Positions 1-8,300 of a DNA stretch of 64,000 nucleotides are shown piece by piece. This stretch comes from CALSMU01 sp965230225 (GTDB lineage: Bacteria > Bacteroidota > Bacteroidia > Flavobacteriales_D > Parvicellaceae), in the NCBI GenBank assembly GCA_965230225.1, contig CBDDKM010000003.1, positions 434,001-498,000 of the forward strand, read 5' to 3'. The stretch's first letter is position 1. Every line of letters begins with the position of its first letter. Made by a program: the position numbers and the translations under genes. The notes beneath the pieces were generated by a model. That model saw only the letters and a program-made list of their open reading frames with translations. It made no database searches and was not told the origin of the DNA.

Positions 1-464
1 TAATTGTAGGCATCAAGAAATGTATTTGGCATAATTACCGGAACCTCTTCGCTTCCTTCTTCCCATTTCCAGTTTTCTGTAGAAACATCAATAAACTGAT
101 CAGGAATGGATTCGAAAAAAGCTAAGGTCGAAAAGGCTGGAAATTTCCCTCCTTCGAAGCTCATCATGGCCATCACTTCAAAGTTTTTACCGCTTTTAAA
201 TGGTGCCAGGTCGTTAACAAATGGTTGATTTTGTAATTCATCAAGTTCACTTTCACTAAAGTTAGAGCTGAACAAACCGACGGTATTTAGAGTAGAGATT
301 TGTTTTTTAATTACCAGGTACTGCGACTCATCAGTAAGCGCGTGTTTTAAATCCAGATAAGATTGAAATGCAGATAATAAAGATCCTAAACCAATCATGG
401 CACCAAGAACGGAAAGTATCAGTATGATTTTCTTCTGACTTTTATTTAACGCTTTTCCAATCAT
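1..464 (-). CDS. ABC transporter permease, FtsX/MacB-like (partial, C-terminus outside window)
   Basis: The frame is open from an ATG at 464 to the left edge of the window, giving 154 residues. The N-terminus is basic (MIGKALNKSQKK) and is followed by one strong membrane segment at about residues 13-33. A soluble, presumably periplasmic region then runs to the edge. This is the usual start of FtsX-family permeases: one helix, a large extracytoplasmic domain, then three helices that would lie outside the window. Its ATG overlaps the stop of the upstream ATPase gene as ATGA, so the two should be translationally coupled and form one transporter. The substrate is unknown; LolCDE-type lipoprotein export or MacB-type efflux are both possible. 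Confidence 0.75.
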   Translation of the reverse strand, partial: MIGKALNKSQKKIILILSVLGAMIGLGSLLSAFQSYLDLKHALTDESQYLVIKKQISTLNTVGLFSSNFSESELDELQNQPFVNDLAPFKSGKNFEVMAMMSFEGGKFPAFSTLAFFESIPDQFIDVSTENWKWEEGSEEVPVIMPNTFLDAYN

Positions 465-1102
465 AGTTTGATAATTTCATTCTCCTCCATACCATAACTA
501 TAACCCAAAGTTGCAATGATGAAACCAGCGTTGTTTTTTTTGCATTCATCCAGGATCAATTGCTTGGCGATTTTGATGTTTTTTTCATCAATATTACTAA
601 AAGGCTCATCTAAAAGAAGTAATTCGAAAGGTTGAAGTAAACATCTAATTAGTGCTATTCTTTGTTGTTGCCCCAGCGATAATGTGCCAGCTTTTTGGTC
701 CCTTTTCTTTTCCAGCCCAAACATTTCCATCATCTCCATTATTTCAGATTCGGATTTATGCTGAGTAAGGTTGTTTTTAATTGTAAGGTTTTCCCAGGCT
801 GTTAAATGTGAAAACAATTTGAGATCCTGAGGTAAGATCGAGAGTTTGTTTTTTCTCAAATCAGCCCAGTCGCTTAATGAAATCTCTTTAACAGAGCGGC
901 CATCCAGACAAAGATGACCAGAAAAATCATTTCTGATACCATAGATATAGGAAAGAAAGGTAGACTTTCCTTTTCCCGAGTCAGAAGAAACAAAATGATA
1001 ACCTTGAGAGTTTAATTCTATCTGACCATTCCAAACACTGTCAGGAGAAAACTGACTGTTTTTCATTGGGTTGGGAACTACTTGCTCAAAAGTGATCTTC
1101 AC
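461..1102 (-). CDS. ABC transporter ATP-binding protein (LolD/MacB-like) with atypical motifs
   Basis: This is the ATPase partner of the permease that follows it with a 4-base overlap. Numbered from the GTG at 1102 (213 aa), the Walker A region is S-S-D-S-G-K-G-K-S-T at 39-48, the Q-loop glutamine is Q92, the signature is LSLGQ at 141-145 and Walker B is LLLLDEP at 161-167. Two positions are odd. The first glycine of the P-loop is serine, and the H-loop position (A-T-L-G-Y, L199) has leucine where an ATPase normally has histidine. I chose GTG 1102 because the family starts with a short beta strand like VKITFEQV; an ATG at 1141 and another at 1066 are alternatives. The protein is probably functional but may hydrolyse ATP unusually slowly. 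Confidence 0.85.
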   Translation of the reverse strand: MKITFEQVVPNPMKNSQFSPDSVWNGQIELNSQGYHFVSSDSGKGKSTFLSYIYGIRNDFSGHLCLDGRSVKEISLSDWADLRKNKLSILPQDLKLFSHLTAWENLTIKNNLTQHKSESEIMEMMEMFGLEKKRDQKAGTLSLGQQQRIALIRCLLQPFELLLLDEPFSNIDEKNIKIAKQLILDECKKNNAGFIIATLGYSYGMEENEIIKL

Positions 1103-1146
1103 GGTGCTTAAACTCTTGTTATTTTGTTTGCAAAATAACAATAATT

Positions 1147-1341
1147 ATGCTACTTTTAAAACACGAATTGAGACCCAGAGTGGTACTACTAATTCGAGAT
1201 GGAAACATCGCCCATGCAGTACAGTTTTTAAACTTAACAATTAAAAAATTGGGAATTAATTACTTTGGCAATGGCGTGCCGACCTTTCGTAAGATAGCCA
1301 GTCGGATTACAGACCCGGAGTTGCGTTCTCATCCATGTTAG
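1147..1341 (+). CDS. doubtful 64-aa ORF in a GC-rich intergenic patch
   Basis: The stretch between the ATPase and lysozyme genes holds a 64-codon frame starting with ATG and ending just before the lysozyme gene. I recognise no domain. Its second half (about 1271-1340) is near 50% GC by my count, clearly richer than the surrounding DNA, and its codons are unlike those of the neighbours. It may be a small gene, the end of a decayed insertion, or non-coding sequence. There is no clear promoter. Confidence 0.15.
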   Translation: MLLLKHELRPRVVLLIRDGNIAHAVQFLNLTIKKLGINYFGNGVPTFRKIASRITDPELRSHPC

Positions 1342-1387
1342 ACTGAAGTTTAACAACACCAAATCTGTATGGGTTTTTTTGAATTAA

Positions 1388-2104
1388 TTGTTTTTTAAGA
1401 TTAAAAAACTTCTAAAATATGTAATTGGACTCCTGCTATTAGCAGGAGTTTTTTATTTCTTGTTTGATCAAGGCTATATTCGGTTTAATTATCCCGAAGA
1501 TGATTATCCTATTACCGGTATAGATATCTCACATCATCAAGGAGATATTGATTGGGATGAATTAAAGTCGGAAGACTTGTACTTTGTTTTTATCAAGGCT
1601 ACTGAGGGGGGAGATTTTAAGGATAAACGATACTCAATCAATAGTAAAAATGCGTTGGAAAATAATATGTTGGTGGGCGCTTATCATTATTTCAGTTTTT
1701 GTAAATCTGCGCAGGAACAATTTGATAATTATGTTTCCACAGTTGGAGATTTGGATCAGATGCTTCCACCGGTAATTGACCTGGAATATGATGGACATTG
1801 TAATAGCGGAATCCCAAAAGAAAAGCTGTTAGCAGAATTAAAGCCGTTTATTGAGTTGTTAAAAGCACATTATAATCGATCTCCAATCATATACTTGAAT
1901 AAATCTTTTTATGAAAAGTACATTGAGGGAGAATTAGAAGAGGTGCATTTATGGATCAGAGATATCTATTTTGAACCGGAATTAAATCACAACAAGCGTT
2001 GGGACTTTTGGCAATATTCTAATAGAGGGAGGTTAAATGGAATTGAAGGACCTGTGGATTTAAATGTTTTTTACGGTAGTTTAGAGGAACTGAAATCGTT
2101 GTAG
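1388..2104 (+). CDS. membrane-anchored GH25 lysozyme
   Basis: This glycoside hydrolase family 25 muramidase cleaves the peptidoglycan glycan strand. The first 27 residues are a lysine-rich start followed by a hydrophobic segment that lacks a clear cleavage site, so it is probably an N-terminal anchor. The catalytic domain has DISHHQG at 46-52, KATEG at 70-74, the acidic pair D131-x-E133 in PVIDLEYDG, DFWQYS at 206-211 and VDLNVF at 223-228, all typical of GH25. An in-frame TAA ends at 1387, so translation must begin after it; the first usable codon is TTG at 1388 and no ATG occurs before the domain. It is either a cell-wall remodelling enzyme or one that acts on other bacteria. Confidence 0.88.
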   Translation: MFFKIKKLLKYVIGLLLLAGVFYFLFDQGYIRFNYPEDDYPITGIDISHHQGDIDWDELKSEDLYFVFIKATEGGDFKDKRYSINSKNALENNMLVGAYHYFSFCKSAQEQFDNYVSTVGDLDQMLPPVIDLEYDGHCNSGIPKEKLLAELKPFIELLKAHYNRSPIIYLNKSFYEKYIEGELEEVHLWIRDIYFEPELNHNKRWDFWQYSNRGRLNGIEGPVDLNVFYGSLEELKSL

Positions 2105-2108
2105 TTTC

Positions 2109-2369
2109 ATGAAAATTAATCAAGAGAAGAAAAAGATAGAACGAGATCATTTACTTGGTTTTTGTGGTTCATTGAAGCTATCTTATGAAGTTGAAGATTC
2201 TGAACGACCAGATTTTATTCTAAGGAATTATCAAGAGGTGATAGGTGTTGAACATACCATTGTACTGAACGAATACGAATTGAATCAATCAGGTATAGTT
2301 CCAACAAAAAAGGAGTTTTATTGGAAAAGGAAGAGATTCGAAAAGCTCTATCAAAAAAGGAAGAGGTAG
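2109..2369 (+). CDS. unknown protein, N-terminal part of a split gene (possible PD-(D/E)XK-like fold)
   Basis: This 86-residue frame starts 4 bases after the lysozyme stop, so it is probably co-transcribed. It has an acidic pattern, R-P-D-F-I-L then I-G-V-E-H-T, that resembles the PD...ExT core of restriction-endonuclease-like folds. The last 20 residues are a low-complexity Lys/Arg run and look like out-of-frame reading. An A AAA AAG heptamer lies in phase at 2306-2312. A -1 shift there continues into the frame ending at 2542 and gives a 144-residue protein. Either the gene is frameshifted, by mutation or homopolymer error, or it uses programmed slippage. Confidence 0.5.
   Translation: MKINQEKKKIERDHLLGFCGSLKLSYEVEDSERPDFILRNYQEVIGVEHTIVLNEYELNQSGIVPTKKEFYWKRKRFEKLYQKRKR
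2306..2312 (+). promoter_or_regulatory. candidate -1 ribosomal slippage heptamer A AAA AAG
   Basis: The sequence is six A followed by G, positioned so that in the 2109 frame the codons read ACA AAA AAG. This is exactly the X XXY YYZ phase needed for tandem -1 slippage, and the -1 frame is the one used by 2312-2542. A second A6-GG run follows at 2353-2359, in phase for the -1 frame. An imperfect stem (2313-2319 with 2341-2348) lies directly downstream, but with no spacer, so its role is doubtful. Confidence 0.45.
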
Positions 2370-2542
2370 CGTATAAGTACCAAAAAAGGTATGAAGAATT
2401 ATGGTTGTTGATGATTGCCGAAGGAGCCATTTATTCCAATCTTGAAAAACTGGTTAATGATCTATTTCCTCTGGAAAGTAATGCATTTAACAGAATCTAC
2501 TTGTATTCTGTTGAGAACCACGAAAGTATTCGATTGAAATAG
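2321..2542 (+). CDS. C-terminal part of the same split gene (-1 frame)
   Basis: This frame overlaps the preceding one by 49 bases in the -1 phase. It is open upstream through the slippery heptamer, so its first codon here (TTG 2321) is probably not a true start. The sequence is a normal-looking mixed helical region (KYQKRYEELWLLMIAEGAIY and onward) with hydrophobic spacing, unlike the basic tail of the zero frame. That is why I read it as the genuine C-terminal half. Its stop at 2542 directly abuts the end of the convergent gene at 2543. I know of no function for it. Confidence 0.45.
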   Translation: MEKEEIRKALSKKEEVAYKYQKRYEELWLLMIAEGAIYSNLEKLVNDLFPLESNAFNRIYLYSVENHESIRLK

Positions 2543-3346
2543 CTACTTAACGATTAATTTACTTGGCTGGTATCCGTCTATCTGAACAAAATAAAGACCA
2601 GCATTTAGTTCTAAAGGAATGGTACCTTGAGAATTTCCAGAGTCAACTATTTTACCATTTAAGTCCGTAATCTTGTAGGGTACAGTTTCTGTAGTTTCAA
2701 ATCGAACAATGTCTGTAGCTGGATTCGGAGAAATTGCAACTTCAGGAAGTTTCTTATCTAGAATTGATACAGGGTCATCAATATCAATTTTTATGTTGTC
2801 AATTGCCAATACAAATTGATCATCACTGTAATGTCTAAAAGCAATGTATACAGTTTCGTTTTCGATGCCATATCCGTCAAGAGATACTCTTTGGTTGGTC
2901 CAGTAAGGAGGGCTGGCAATAGTATCGTATAAAGTTGTGTCAGTAAAGAATTCCCAAATGTTTACTCCTCCAGTGGAAAAACGAATTTCCAATCCGTCTG
3001 GATAGGAATGATCTACCGATTTAGAATCGAATGAAAGATAATTCCCACTATTTCCCAGTGTAACTGCAGGTAAAATCAGCCAATTGTCTGCAACTCCAGC
3101 AGGATCAAACCAGGATGTACTAACCAAAATGGAATCGCCAATACCGGTTGAATCATAATCCTCTCTTACGTTCCATGCATCAGTCATGTAGTTTACCGCA
3201 GGGTCGTTGTATGGTGTTAACCCATCGTTGTCGATCATTTGCCAACCGGCAGGGATACCATTATTAAAGTCTTGAAATAAGATAGTTGTTTGCCCAATAG
3301 AATAGGTGCTAAACAATACAAAAGCGATAAGTAAAAGATTCTTCAT
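2543..3346 (-). CDS. T9SS type A secreted protein with cleaved-adhesin (choice-of-anchor J) domain
   Basis: A signal peptide (MKNLLLIAFVLFSTYSIGQ) is followed at about residues 22-190 by a jelly-roll domain of the cleaved adhesin type: F-x-x-G-x-P-x-G-W near the start, then N-W-L-I-L-P and A-I-D-N-I-K-I. The last 75 residues are a type A sorting domain (SPNPATD, D-L-N-G-K, G-L-Y-F-V-Q-I, K-L-I-V-K), which directs export through the type IX secretion system and anchoring at the cell surface. The likely role is adhesion or surface binding. A TAnnTTTG promoter element sits 18 bases upstream of its ATG. Confidence 0.88.
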   Translation of the reverse strand: MKNLLLIAFVLFSTYSIGQTTILFQDFNNGIPAGWQMIDNDGLTPYNDPAVNYMTDAWNVREDYDSTGIGDSILVSTSWFDPAGVADNWLILPAVTLGNSGNYLSFDSKSVDHSYPDGLEIRFSTGGVNIWEFFTDTTLYDTIASPPYWTNQRVSLDGYGIENETVYIAFRHYSDDQFVLAIDNIKIDIDDPVSILDKKLPEVAISPNPATDIVRFETTETVPYKITDLNGKIVDSGNSQGTIPLELNAGLYFVQIDGYQPSKLIVK

Positions 3347-3364
3347 TAACTAAAATTCGATGCA

Positions 3365-3372
3365 CAAATGTA
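3365..3372 (-). promoter_or_regulatory. -7 promoter element TACATTTG of the 2543-3346 gene
   Basis: This is an exact match to the Bacteroidota -7 consensus TAnnTTTG on the minus strand, 18 bases before the ATG at 3346. No -33 TTG sits at the ideal distance. Confidence 0.5.
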
Positions 3373-3529
3373 GTGAAATAAGGCAATAACGGGTTGGATT
3401 GGAAATTATTTTCATATCCCATTGAACTTTTTAAAAATGTTCATGTACAGCTTGCCAAATAGATCATTGGAATTCCACTTACAATCAGAATTAAGACTAT
3501 CGCAATAGCGAAACCAAAAACGAAAAGAC

Positions 3530-5209
3530 ATGAAAAAAATAATTATATCCATATTGGCTGGTTTGATGATTACTACCTCTGCCATGGCTGAAAAAGAAAA
3601 AACAGTAAAATCTAAAGTAAATAAGGTAACCGTATTTCTTCAGGGAGCTCAAATTCATAGAAAAGCTCGATTTTCTGTTGATAAGGGAGTTACCAAAGTG
3701 GTGATGGAAGGAATGACCCAGCAGTTCAATAAGAACAGTATTCAGGTAAAAGGAAAAGGGAGTTTCATAATTCTTGATGTTAGCACAAATGTTTTTTATC
3801 CTAAACCAGAAGTGGTGGAAGTTCCTACTGATATGCCTGCGTCAGTTGCAAAAGAAATTAAGCAATTGGAGGATTCGATTCACAACGTTAATTGGACCCT
3901 GAAAGAATGCGCATCAGATTTGGAGGCTTTTAATAGTGAGCGTAGCATGTTATTAACCAGTGGAGTTATCAAAGGACAAACTGCTAACGATTCCATTTTA
4001 GCATTGAAAGATGCAATGGATTATATGCGATTAAAGCTCATGGAGCTAAACAAATTGATACTTAAAACCACTAGAGTTCAAAGCGATCAACAATTAATGT
4101 TAAACAAGATGAATACTCGTTTAACTGAACTCAGAAACTGGAACAGAAATGTAGGGCATACACCTGTGAAGAACTTGCCTCCAGTTCAACAAATCATCGT
4201 TACAGTTTCATCAGATACTCCAACTTCGGGTTCTCTGGAAGTTAGTTATATGGTTCAAAATGCTGGGTGGTCTCCTGCCTATGATTTGAGAGCAGATAAC
4301 ATTAGTGATCCGGTTAAATTGACTTACAAGGCCAATGTGTACCAAAACACCGGAGTGGATTGGGACAAGGTAAAAGTAAAACTATCTACAATTAATCCTA
4401 ACCGAAGTAACACTAAGCCAGTATTGCCACCATGGTATATTAATTATTATCAGCCTATTCAAGCAACTACCGGATATTATGGGAAAAATAGTTCGATGGC
4501 AAAAAAAGATGTTATGACTGATATGGCAGTTCCCCAAATGGAAATGAAAGAAGAAGAGGAAGCATTACACATTTCGAATTTTACTCAAATGACTGAAAAT
4601 CTTACCATGGTGGAATTTGATTTAGCAATTCCATATAGCATTGAGTCGGACGGTAAAAACCATTTAATGGCAGTAGCTTCTGAAGAGATTGATGCAACAT
4701 TCCAGCATTATATGGTGCCAAAACTGGATAAAGATGCCTTTTTAATGGCAAAACTGACTGGGTGGGAGGAGCTTAATTTGTTACCAGCTGTTGCCAATAT
4801 CTATTACGATGGAACTTATGTAGGACAAACCAGATTAAATCCAAGCATCATGTCGGATACAATGAGTTTAGCACTTGGAAGAGACAGAGGGATTTATCTG
4901 ACCAGAAAGAAAATCAGTGATGATGAGAAAATTAGAAAGCTAACCAACGAAAAAGAAAAAACCGTTACCTATGAATTGGCGTTGAAAAATTATAAGTCTG
5001 GAAAGGTAAACTTGATCATTGAAGACCATATTCCGGTATCTCTAAACGAAGAAATTAAAGTAGAATTGGCTGATAAAGGAAATGCCAGCTACAATGAAAA
5101 AACGGGAATGCTCAAGTGGGATGTTGGAATCGATTCCAAACAAACTCAGAAATACCGGTTTACTTATATACTGAAATTTGATAAGGATAAAACCTTAGCA
5201 CTGAATTAG
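3530..5209 (+). CDS. mucoidy inhibitor MuiA-family (DUF4140/DUF4139) protein
   Basis: This exported 559-residue protein has a signal peptide ending near AMA-E. An N-terminal DUF4140-type domain (KVTVFLQGAQIHRKARF) is followed by a coiled-coil region at about 105-205 and a C-terminal DUF4139 domain from about 225 (LEVSYMVQNAGWSPAYDLRA) to the end. These domains define the MuiA family, named from a gene affecting mucoidy; the biochemical role is not known. It is monocistronic, with a strong terminator after it. It has about the usual length for the family and nothing odd was seen. Confidence 0.85.
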   Translation: MKKIIISILAGLMITTSAMAEKEKTVKSKVNKVTVFLQGAQIHRKARFSVDKGVTKVVMEGMTQQFNKNSIQVKGKGSFIILDVSTNVFYPKPEVVEVPTDMPASVAKEIKQLEDSIHNVNWTLKECASDLEAFNSERSMLLTSGVIKGQTANDSILALKDAMDYMRLKLMELNKLILKTTRVQSDQQLMLNKMNTRLTELRNWNRNVGHTPVKNLPPVQQIIVTVSSDTPTSGSLEVSYMVQNAGWSPAYDLRADNISDPVKLTYKANVYQNTGVDWDKVKVKLSTINPNRSNTKPVLPPWYINYYQPIQATTGYYGKNSSMAKKDVMTDMAVPQMEMKEEEEALHISNFTQMTENLTMVEFDLAIPYSIESDGKNHLMAVASEEIDATFQHYMVPKLDKDAFLMAKLTGWEELNLLPAVANIYYDGTYVGQTRLNPSIMSDTMSLALGRDRGIYLTRKKISDDEKIRKLTNEKEKTVTYELALKNYKSGKVNLIIEDHIPVSLNEEIKVELADKGNASYNEKTGMLKWDVGIDSKQTQKYRFTYILKFDKDKTLALN

Positions 5210-5230
5210 ACAACAACAAACAATAATTGG

Positions 5231-5262
5231 AGCATGTTACTAATAGGTAGCATGCTTTTTTT
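5231..5262 (+). terminator. rho-independent terminator after the DUF4139 gene
   Basis: AGCATGTTAC (5231-5240) pairs with GTAGCATGCT (5247-5256) in a 10-bp stem with one G-U wobble and a 6-base loop. A run of seven T follows. Confidence 0.85.
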
Positions 5263-5304
5263 ATGTCCAATAAACAGGTTGTTTGAAGTGATTTAAACAG
5301 AAAT

Positions 5305-5337
5305 AAAAAACCCCACAACAAAAGAAATGTCGTAGGG
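5305..5337 (-). terminator. rho-independent terminator after the giant PKD gene
   Basis: On the minus strand CCCTACGACA (5337-5328) pairs with TGTTGTGGGG (5320-5311) through 10 bp including two G-U wobbles, and six T follow. It lies 20 bases after the stop of the PKD gene, so the shortened reading frame has a proper transcript end. Confidence 0.85.
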
Positions 5338-5357
5338 TAATTATATTAATCAATTGT

Positions 5358-8300
5358 TTACTTTTCTATAATGGCTTGCTGTTCGGTTCCATCAACTGTA
5401 ATGATGGTTACCCAATTGCCATTTTCATCTTTCTTTTGAACTTCATAATAATCAACTCCTTCTTTCCATTTTTGATATTCAGACCATTTAAGCACTACTT
5501 TATCATCGTAGTTTCCTTGTTTTTCTAACAATATGCTCGATGAAACATCACTTAACTCTGGGCGTACTTCGCAAATGTTTCCTGGAACTATCATGTAATA
5601 ATAATTCTGATCAAATATATCTACATCGAAATCAGAGAAGCTGTGATCCATTTTTCCAACTGTTCCAATTTGGGTGTAGTTGACAAGGTCCTCAGACCTG
5701 AAAATTTTGTAATCCACTATTTTTTCCTCTCCATACTCTGGATTTCCCCATTCTGTATAGACAAATTCATCTCCAACAACAGTAGATCTAATAATTTCTG
5801 GAGTATGTGGGGCGATGGTATCATATACTCTAAAGTCATTTACTGTATGATATGCAACACATCCACTTTCTGAGGCAATTAAGGAAACATTCCAGGTTCC
5901 CGGAGTAAGTTCAGGCTGAGGGTTGGAAGTTTCAAAATAAAGAGTGTCCTCCTGGCTAGAAAACTGCCATTGATAAAGAGTAGAGGACTGTGTATGTGGT
6001 GGGGTTAGCAATAGGCTCTGTCCTTCACATAGGTATTGTCCAGAAATATTGAAGTTGGCATCAGGTGCAGCTAAAACCGTAACTTGTGTACTATCTTCAA
6101 AAAAGCATGTTCCATTAGTTAGTTGGTAGGTAAGTACATAATTACCAGGGGTTGCAACTTGTGGGTCGAACTCACCATTGGTAATTCCATTTCCTAACCA
6201 AACACCGGATGGATTAGTGGATTGTAATAGAATAGGGCTGTCAGATTCACATAAACTTGCAGGTGTTTGAATATTGGCGGTTAACTGTTCATCTACCTGA
6301 AGCATAATGCTGTCGATACCTCCGCAATGTCCTTCTATTTCATGTACGATTTGATGGTTTCCAGGTCCATATTGACTTAGGTCAATCAATTCGTTGGTAG
6401 AATTAATAGTGCCATTAACATACCAGTTCCCCATGGAGTTAGCTGCATTAATTGTTATGTTGCCAACAGATTCACAAACTGCACCAGAATAGCTGATACT
6501 GGCATCAAATGGTTGCTCAACAATAACACTATCGTAAGTATAAGTAGAAATACAGCCGTTAGGGTCGTGTACCTCTACTCCTATTTGGTAGCTACCTAAA
6601 GTTAAAGAGGTATTTAAAGAAGGAGTATTTGTAACAGGATTTCCATTAATACTCCATTGAATGAATGAATTATTAGGTACTGAAGTGGAAATAGCAAGTG
6701 GGCTACATCCTATTGAATCATTTAAAACAAAATTAACGTCTGGAGCCTGAGAAATGATTGCTGCATTATTAACAATCATGTTGTGCTGACATCCGTTTTG
6801 ATCTGTAGTTATTAACGTAATATCATAGTTCCCTGGTGAAGGGTAACTGTAATTAGGAGTTGCTAGTGTTGATGTATCTCCATTCCCAAACAACCACAAA
6901 TATGAGGAAGCGTTATTGGAGCCATTGATAATGCTTAAAGGAGCTCCTGAGCAAACTGTGGAATCTATCACAGAAAAAATTGCTTCTGGACCTGCTATAT
7001 TTATTGGGTTAGCAGAATAAGTAGTATCCGTACACCCTAGAGGGCTTGTTGCTATTAGACGAGCATTGTAATTTCCTCCAACGTAATAAATTTGTATTGG
7101 GTTTTGAGAATTGGAAGTGAATCCATTTCCAAAATTCCACTCCCAGGAGGAAGCATTGTACGAATTATCAGTGAAATAAGCAGGTTGAGGTGCACAACCA
7201 CTTCCGTAATTAGTGCTGAATCCTGCGGTAATCTGATCAATTTGAATATAAGATGGGTAAAAGGCGGTATCTGTACAGCCGTCGGCACTTGTGGCAATTA
7301 GTTGCAGGTCGTAAATACCTTCATTAGTATAGGTATGTGTTGGGTTGGAGAGGGTAGAAGTGTTTCCATCACCAAAGTTCCATTGCCAACCAATTGCATT
7401 TTGAGAATTCTGAGTAAATTGAATTGGAGCAGGAGCACATCCAAATGTATCCACTGCCATTACCTCTACACTAAAAGCCTCTACATTACTTTTCGTTATT
7501 GAGGCTTCACAACCATTGATGTCTGTTATATTTAGAGTTACAGAGTCTAGAGGGTTACTAGTAAATAAATGTTGTGGATTTTGTGTAGTATCCATTGTCC
7601 CATCTCCAAATTCCCAATTCCATGATGCTGCTCCAGGGCTTAAATCTGTAAAGTCAGCTTCAATCGGGAAACAAAAACCATCTTGTGTAAAACTGAAATC
7701 TGCTGTTGCATCATAAAAGTTAAAGTATTGAGGGCCGTTGTTTTGAGCAAAACATCCTTCATGGGTAATCTGTAGTACCACATTGTAATTTCCTGAACTG
7801 AAATTATTACTGATATAGGATTGTGCGAAAGGACCATTATATGATACCCATCCCGAACCTAAATTCCACACGTATTGATCATAAGTGGTATCTTCAGCAA
7901 CCATGAAAATGGTATCTCCTCTACAAATGTTAGTTCCTGCAGTAAATGAAAAATTAGTATTTAATTCAATAACTTCTACATTTCCAACACTGGTTGAGTG
8001 GTTACATCCCGAGATACTATCTGTGATTATTGCACTAACAAGATAAGTTCCTCCACTTTGATAATTATGGTTGGGTACGTGATCAGTTGAGGTGCTCCCA
8101 TCTCCAAAATCCCATGTTACACTGAAGTTCGAAGGAATGTTATTTGGGATGGTCAGAGCATCATAGCTACATATTTTTTCTGGTAAGTCAAACTCGGGAA
8201 CATACCCTTGAGATACAACACCAATTGATGTAGAATAATTACAATAATTGGTGTCTAAAGTGGTGAGTGTTATGGTGTGTAGGTTATTGTTGTTGGATAG

